A model generated the notes under the pieces. That model saw only the letters and a list, made by a program, of their open reading frames with translations, did not search any database and had not been told where the DNA came from. Source: Pyrenopolyporus hunteri (Eukaryota > Ascomycota > Sordariomycetes > Xylariales > Hypoxylaceae). Taken from it: a DNA stretch of 64,000 nucleotides. The stretch spans positions 1,798,001 through 1,862,000 of the forward strand of contig CADCXC010000010.1 in assembly GCA_902806595.1 (NCBI GenBank), in the 5' to 3' direction. Positions within the stretch are counted from its first letter, which is position 1. Each line of letters begins with the position of its first letter. Made by a program: the position numbers and the translations under genes. Shown piece after piece: positions 59,675 to 64,000 of this stretch.

Positions 59675-60410
59675 TTACCCCCTTACCTACCTCTTTAATA
59701 CTCGGCCTACATGACAACCTAATATACACTAGAGTTAACACCCAAGTAAGCAGGACGCAACAGATTTACACATCTAACCAGCTACGCCCCCTCCCGAGGT
59801 GCAAATACGTAAAAACGACATACCTCCCAAGGCAGCCATCTGCCTACCTTACGCCTTACACGGGGCATATCTCTTACCGCCGAATTTCGACCGCGAGACA
59901 CACCCTTGGAAATCCCGGTAGGGTGGTAGATACCTACCTAGGCAAAGTTGAGTCATAGACGCGGGCCCCCTTCCGCCTACTCTACGGAAGGTATACCTGG
60001 GCACCAGGTAGCCTAGCCTAACATAAGGTAAGGTAGAACATACGTACGTGCCAATATGCTGCCCAACGGGGCACGAGACGTTGGTCTAGGACCTGGACTC
60101 AGGCGCAGAGACGTGCGCTACTACCTAGGGAGCTTCTACTCACCGACTCATAATAAACACGAGTCTATCTTCATCCCTCCTGTACCGTGCCGCGCGAGCA
60201 TCGAAAGTCTCCAACGAGGCAACAGGCACCTACCCGCGAATGCACACAGCCGAGTCCACTCGCACCGCCAAACCGAATAGAGTCCGAAGAGGGGTACGTA
60301 GCTACTCGCATTAAGAGTCATCAAAGTCTAGCCACCGAACGGGACGCATTACGAGGAAATTATTGCTATTGGTACAACTAACTGTGCCGGAATCCTAACC
60401 TCGGCAACGG

Positions 60411-60496
60411 TAGTAGCAGTGGAGCAGCAGTAGTAGTAATAATAGTAATAGTCTATTCTGTAGCCTCCCTGGTACGGTTCAGTTCGGTTCAGTTCG
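60411..60496. repeat. trinucleotide and 10-mer tandem repeats
   Basis: Degenerate (AGT/AGC/AAT)n run at 60411-60452. It is followed by two copies of GGTTCAGTTC near 60477-60496. Confidence 0.7.
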
Positions 60497-60923
60497 TCTC
60501 CGCGGCCAATGCCACCGGCAAAAGGTGCAAATGTTGAAGTCCATCGCCGACTTCCTCGAATAGATGCAACGCCATAACGAAAAGAAACGAAATGAACGCG
60601 AGTATCTGCAAATGAATTATGCTCGCCCTCGTCAAAAAAAACTTGTTCCTGGTGAGCTTCACTGTAGCTCTACCTCATTATACCAGGCAAGACTCTTTTT
60701 CTCTTTCCTCTTCTTCTCTCCTAATTTCCTTGTTTCCTCCCCTTTTTACGAATAATCCCCTGGTCAGGTGCTTTTGCTAGGGTCAATGATATTGCTGGAA
60801 TGCAGAAACTTGAATCCGACGTAGTTGATTTCGGTCCAATGTACGTCGTGAAATACGAAACGAAAAACAAGTCTTGTACAAAATCGTGCGAATGGTGTGG
60901 TGCGGTATAGGGGGTGCCCGTAA

Positions 60924-62773
60924 TCACCACTCGTACTCACCGGTGGCCTTGTGGAAAACGTAGTCTTTGCCGTTTACGCTAAGAACTCCATCCTTCAGGA
61001 CACACTTCCTATTATATCGTGAGCAACCATTGTATGGAATTCATGTCGTAACATAACGCGACTTACCACTTGTTCTTGACTCGCTGTACCTTATCGTACA
61101 TGCAGAGCATGATGTGGCCACCATCTTCATCCTCGTCATCCTCTTCGAGGTTGTCGTCAGGGTCATCGAGGTCAGAGTTGATGGCATCCACGTCCTCAGA
61201 TCCTTCGTCCTTAACGTCATCTGTACCGTCAAACTGGGAGGGGCCAGCCTTCGCCGGTGTGCTATGATATGAGACAGCCGAGCTCTTAGATGCACGATGA
61301 AGAGGTAACATCAGACCACCACCTTCCATGGCTTTCGCTTTGGCTGCGATCTGAGCGTGGAGTAAGTTATCGATTTCGACTCTACCCATTTCCACATTGG
61401 CCCCAGTTTCAGTACGACGCATGATCACTCCGACGTGCTGCTGCTCGGCATCGTCTGCACCATCGACCTGGGATGGCGCAGGTCTCTGTCCATTCGGCAC
61501 AGGCCCGCGCTGTTGCTGCTGCTGCGGATTAGGAGGCATAGTAGGACGATACTGCTGTTGGGGGTGGCCCTGATATTGTCCGGCGTAGTTTTGGGGGATT
61601 TGTTGGTTACCAGGCCGCTGCTGGTTCTGCGGCTGAGCACCAGTGCCGTTAAACGACTGTTCTCTGAGCTTGTTAATGGACGCAGCAGCGCGCTCGCCAT
61701 ACATCGACTGGAGTTGCTGAGACACACGCTCTTGGACGACTCCAGGACCACTTTGCTGGGTGGATTGGGTGATCATAGGCGCATTCTCAAGACCGGGCTC
61801 CGTCTTAACGCTAGGCTCCGGCTTTACGGCGGGATCATTCATGGATTGACCTCCGGACATGGGCATGGTGAGACCTTGGGGTTGAGGTGCATGCTGCTGG
61901 TTGTACGAGGCGCCATTTGTAGGGGCTTGAGGCGTAGGCTCCGGTGCCTGGGCGGGCTGTGGTGCAGGGGCAACAGGGGGGGTAGGCAGGTCAGGCTTCG
62001 GGTCCCAGGGGAAGACGGCCAACTGCTGCTGAGAAAGCTTCTTTTGCCATCCCTAAAGTAGAAGAAGTGTTAGTAGAGAAGGCCATGTTATTTATTTTTC
62101 CTTCTCGTAATATTAGGGGGAAATGGTATTGTTCCAAAGCCGTTAAAAAAAATCATCAAGGTCAAAGCAACACGAGATTGAGAATTGAGCGAGGTATGAA
62201 AATGATAAAAGTGATGAAAGTGACGAATGAGACGAGACTGTGAACGTGCACAGTAAGAGGCACGTGAGTGGACTAGGCCCCGGCCAATCAGAATGACGTG
62301 AGTCACCAGAGAGATTTGCAGCGGTCGCAGAGGCATAAAAGGCCCAAATAGTGCCTGCCCGCCCCCTCACGAAATCCGCCAGTTCTCACCAACCTCGGTC
62401 GCGCTCTCCGTAACCAGCAATATGCCTATGTGCAGTTGCCGCCCGGAATCCGCTCCCAACCCATGAAATCCCCGTTGATTATTTCGATTATTGCCCATCC
62501 GTGTGTTCAATAACGAGGGGATCCCCATTTTGGAAAATGGAAGACATGTTATCGTGCATTACCTGGTGATGATTGCCCGACCCAAGGGAGAGGAGTCGTA
62601 GAAGAGGAAAAGAGAGACAAGAGACAAAATCAAGAAATACCGGATCTGCTTACTTTCTTCAGCTCCTCTAGGACGCTCTCGTCCACGCCTCCCTCCTCGA
62701 AATCAACACGCGAAGCCTCGAGGACGTCGTTGATGATCTGCTGGTACACAGTACCGACCTGCGAATTAGACAT
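60924..62773 (-). CDS. toa1: transcription factor IIA large (alpha/beta) subunit
   Basis: Three exons (62773-62654, 62052-61067, 61008-60924) give 396 aa. Introns are 601 nt, long for this window, and 58 nt. The N-terminal four-helix-bundle part is MSNSQVGTVYQQIINDVLEA...DESVLEELKKGWQKKLSQQQ. It ends in AVFPWDPKPD, where Pro/Gln-rich linker sequence starts. The centre is Gln/Pro low complexity. An acidic block (DLDDPDDNLEEDDEDEDGG) precedes the conserved beta-barrel segment: HIMLCMYDKVQRVKNKWKCVLKDG, VNGKDYVFHKATGEYEW. TFIIA binds TBP-TATA complexes in the nucleus and stabilises them. Yeast Toa1 is 286 aa; filamentous fungi have a longer linker. This is a conserved housekeeping gene and a good landmark. 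Confidence 0.95.
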
Positions 62774-64000
62774 GGTGAATTGTTGGGTTGACCGACTCTT
62801 CCGTCGATCGAGCTTGGGTGCGGGCTTGGTGGCGGGTGCGGTGAAGGACTGGGGTGGCCGCCAGGTTACGTAGAGTGTCGTGCAGGAGGCGAGGATATGG
62901 TAGGTATTGAGTGATTGCAGATACGGTCACGATAATAGGAAGCGCAAGGCCGCGAAAAGGTTGAGAAGCTGGAGCTGGGACGCGGCTTGCGAGAGTCGGA
63001 ACGGGTGCGATGCGCAGGAAGTGAACAAGGGTTTTTTTTCGTTTTGCCCAGGCTCCTCCCCGTGCGCTCTCTTTAATTTTGCTCGAATCTTTATGTTTGT
63101 GGCTCCTCTGATATTATCTCAATAGCTGGCATATGTTTTACCGTGTTTCTGCACTGATGCAGCAGATTTGGCTGACGGCGGAATATCTCTGGTTGGTGAT
63201 GTTCTCGTCAAGGTTGGCATGAAAGGACCTGGTTTGTTAAGTGCCGCTTACCTGCTTACTTAATCGCCTTAGGCCGACAAAGGCGCAGTACCCGGGTAGG
63301 TACTTCCACACGTACCCATCCACGTACATTAGGGGCCGTGGTACACCCAGTGCAAGCAATTGCGGGCGCCACCACCAACTGCTAAATACTTGGATACGTA
63401 CCTGCCGCAATTTAGAAACGCACATACCACCCCGTACGTCAAATAAAATAAAATGAGGTAATGCCCTTGCCAGCCAATGAATACCAGTGCAAGTGCGTTA
63501 CTCAATCAAAAAGGACTAATTACCCAGGTAACAGCCATACACAACTGAAGCACTCCATCACATCAATACGGGCTGGAATGTACCGACCGCCTTATGAGAT
63601 TTGACTTAATGGTAATACCAATGATGATATGACTTCATCATCACGTTGCACATCAGTAGGCCATGGAAAACATTACAACACAAATGATTTAATGTGCCAG
63701 AATTGCCAGGATCAATATCAGTCAAATTCATATCATGTTGACATGCTGACTAGGTACCTAGCTATCCTTATTCCCCTCCAGCCTTATTATTACCCGTATT
63801 GAATGCCTTAATTGCTTGGTAATTATAATACAATTCATCGAAATTCCGTTTCCATTCTAGCGCCCTTCCGTAGCAAGGGAGGTATCACGTCGTAGCTCAT
63901 GACCAAGTCGTATCCGTAGTGAGACCCTCTAGGCCTGTTGCATGAGGGAAACCCAAACGCCACGCTTAAAGGGACGCCAAATGCAGTACCAGAGATGCCA
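62774..64000. other. TFIIA promoter side, no gene seen
   Basis: The 1.2 kb upstream of the TFIIA start to the window end has no supportable ORF. It includes a TAGGTACCTA palindrome at 63751-63760. Confidence 0.5.

Larger units (their letters stand above)
50468..60923. other. 10.5-kb gene-free stretch
   Basis: No gene can be supported on either strand. ORFs such as 53937-54374 are short, without domains and without exon partners. The first 1.7 kb is rich in A/G tracts and TAGGTACCTA words; the rest is unremarkable in base composition. It could hold degraded mobile elements or genes, but I recognise no transposase, reverse transcriptase or terminal repeat. Confidence 0.45.

Overview
The window is nuclear DNA from a filamentous ascomycete. 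Genes carry short 50-110 nt spliceosomal introns with GTRNGT donors and CTAAC-like branch points. The proteins (HET domain, type I FAS alpha/beta, L-arabinitol dehydrogenase, LaeA-like methyltransferase) are Pezizomycotina types. The many TAGGTACCTA palindromes and FAS/citrate-synthase content suggest Sordariomycetes, perhaps Xylariales; that placement is inference. Exon joins below were read by hand from donor/acceptor sites and every final model keeps frame.

Layout. 1.0-2.0 kb: small DUF7721/beta-flanking-type protein (-). 3.5-5.4 kb: FAD monooxygenase (+). 5.4-9.5 kb: no gene, but an interstitial telomere-like repeat and a tRNA-like SINE candidate. 9.5-11.2 kb: MFS transporter (-). 13.7-15.3 kb: cytosolic alkylcitrate-synthase-type citrate synthase (-), divergent from a CmcJ/AsaB-like oxygenase (15.8-16.8 kb, +). 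19.8-20.6 kb: small C2H2-like regulator (-). 22.4-28.8 kb: FAS beta (-), divergent from FAS alpha (29.5-34.3 kb, +), which lacks the phosphopantetheinyl transferase domain. 34.5-37.0 kb: HET-domain protein with membrane helices (-). 37.4-38.0 kb: SKP1 paralogue (-). 39.1-40.6 kb: CCCH zinc-finger protein (-). 42.2-43.4 kb: L-arabinitol 4-dehydrogenase (+). 44.1-44.9 kb: ATP synthase subunit g (+). 49.1-50.5 kb: seven-exon SAM methyltransferase (-). 60.9-62.8 kb: TFIIA large subunit (-). Stretches 44.9-49.1 and 50.5-60.9 kb hold no gene I can support.

The main finding is a secondary-metabolite cluster with its core at 13.7-34.3 kb and possible members out to 3.5 kb. A dedicated FAS would make a fatty acyl chain and the citrate synthase would condense it with oxaloacetate to an alkylcitrate. 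The CmcJ-like enzyme and perhaps the FAD monooxygenase would oxidise it, and the MFS protein could export it. The 2-methylcitrate-dehydratase and decarboxylase partners known from sporothriolide/oryzine/piliformic-acid type pathways are not in the window, so the product may stay at the alkylcitrate level. The two bidirectional promoters (citrate synthase/oxygenase and FAS beta/alpha) share a 17-nt element, TAAGGGATTGCRGGATT, embedded in arrays of GGGATT-like repeats. This links the four genes as one regulon and is, as far as I can tell, the most novel signal here.
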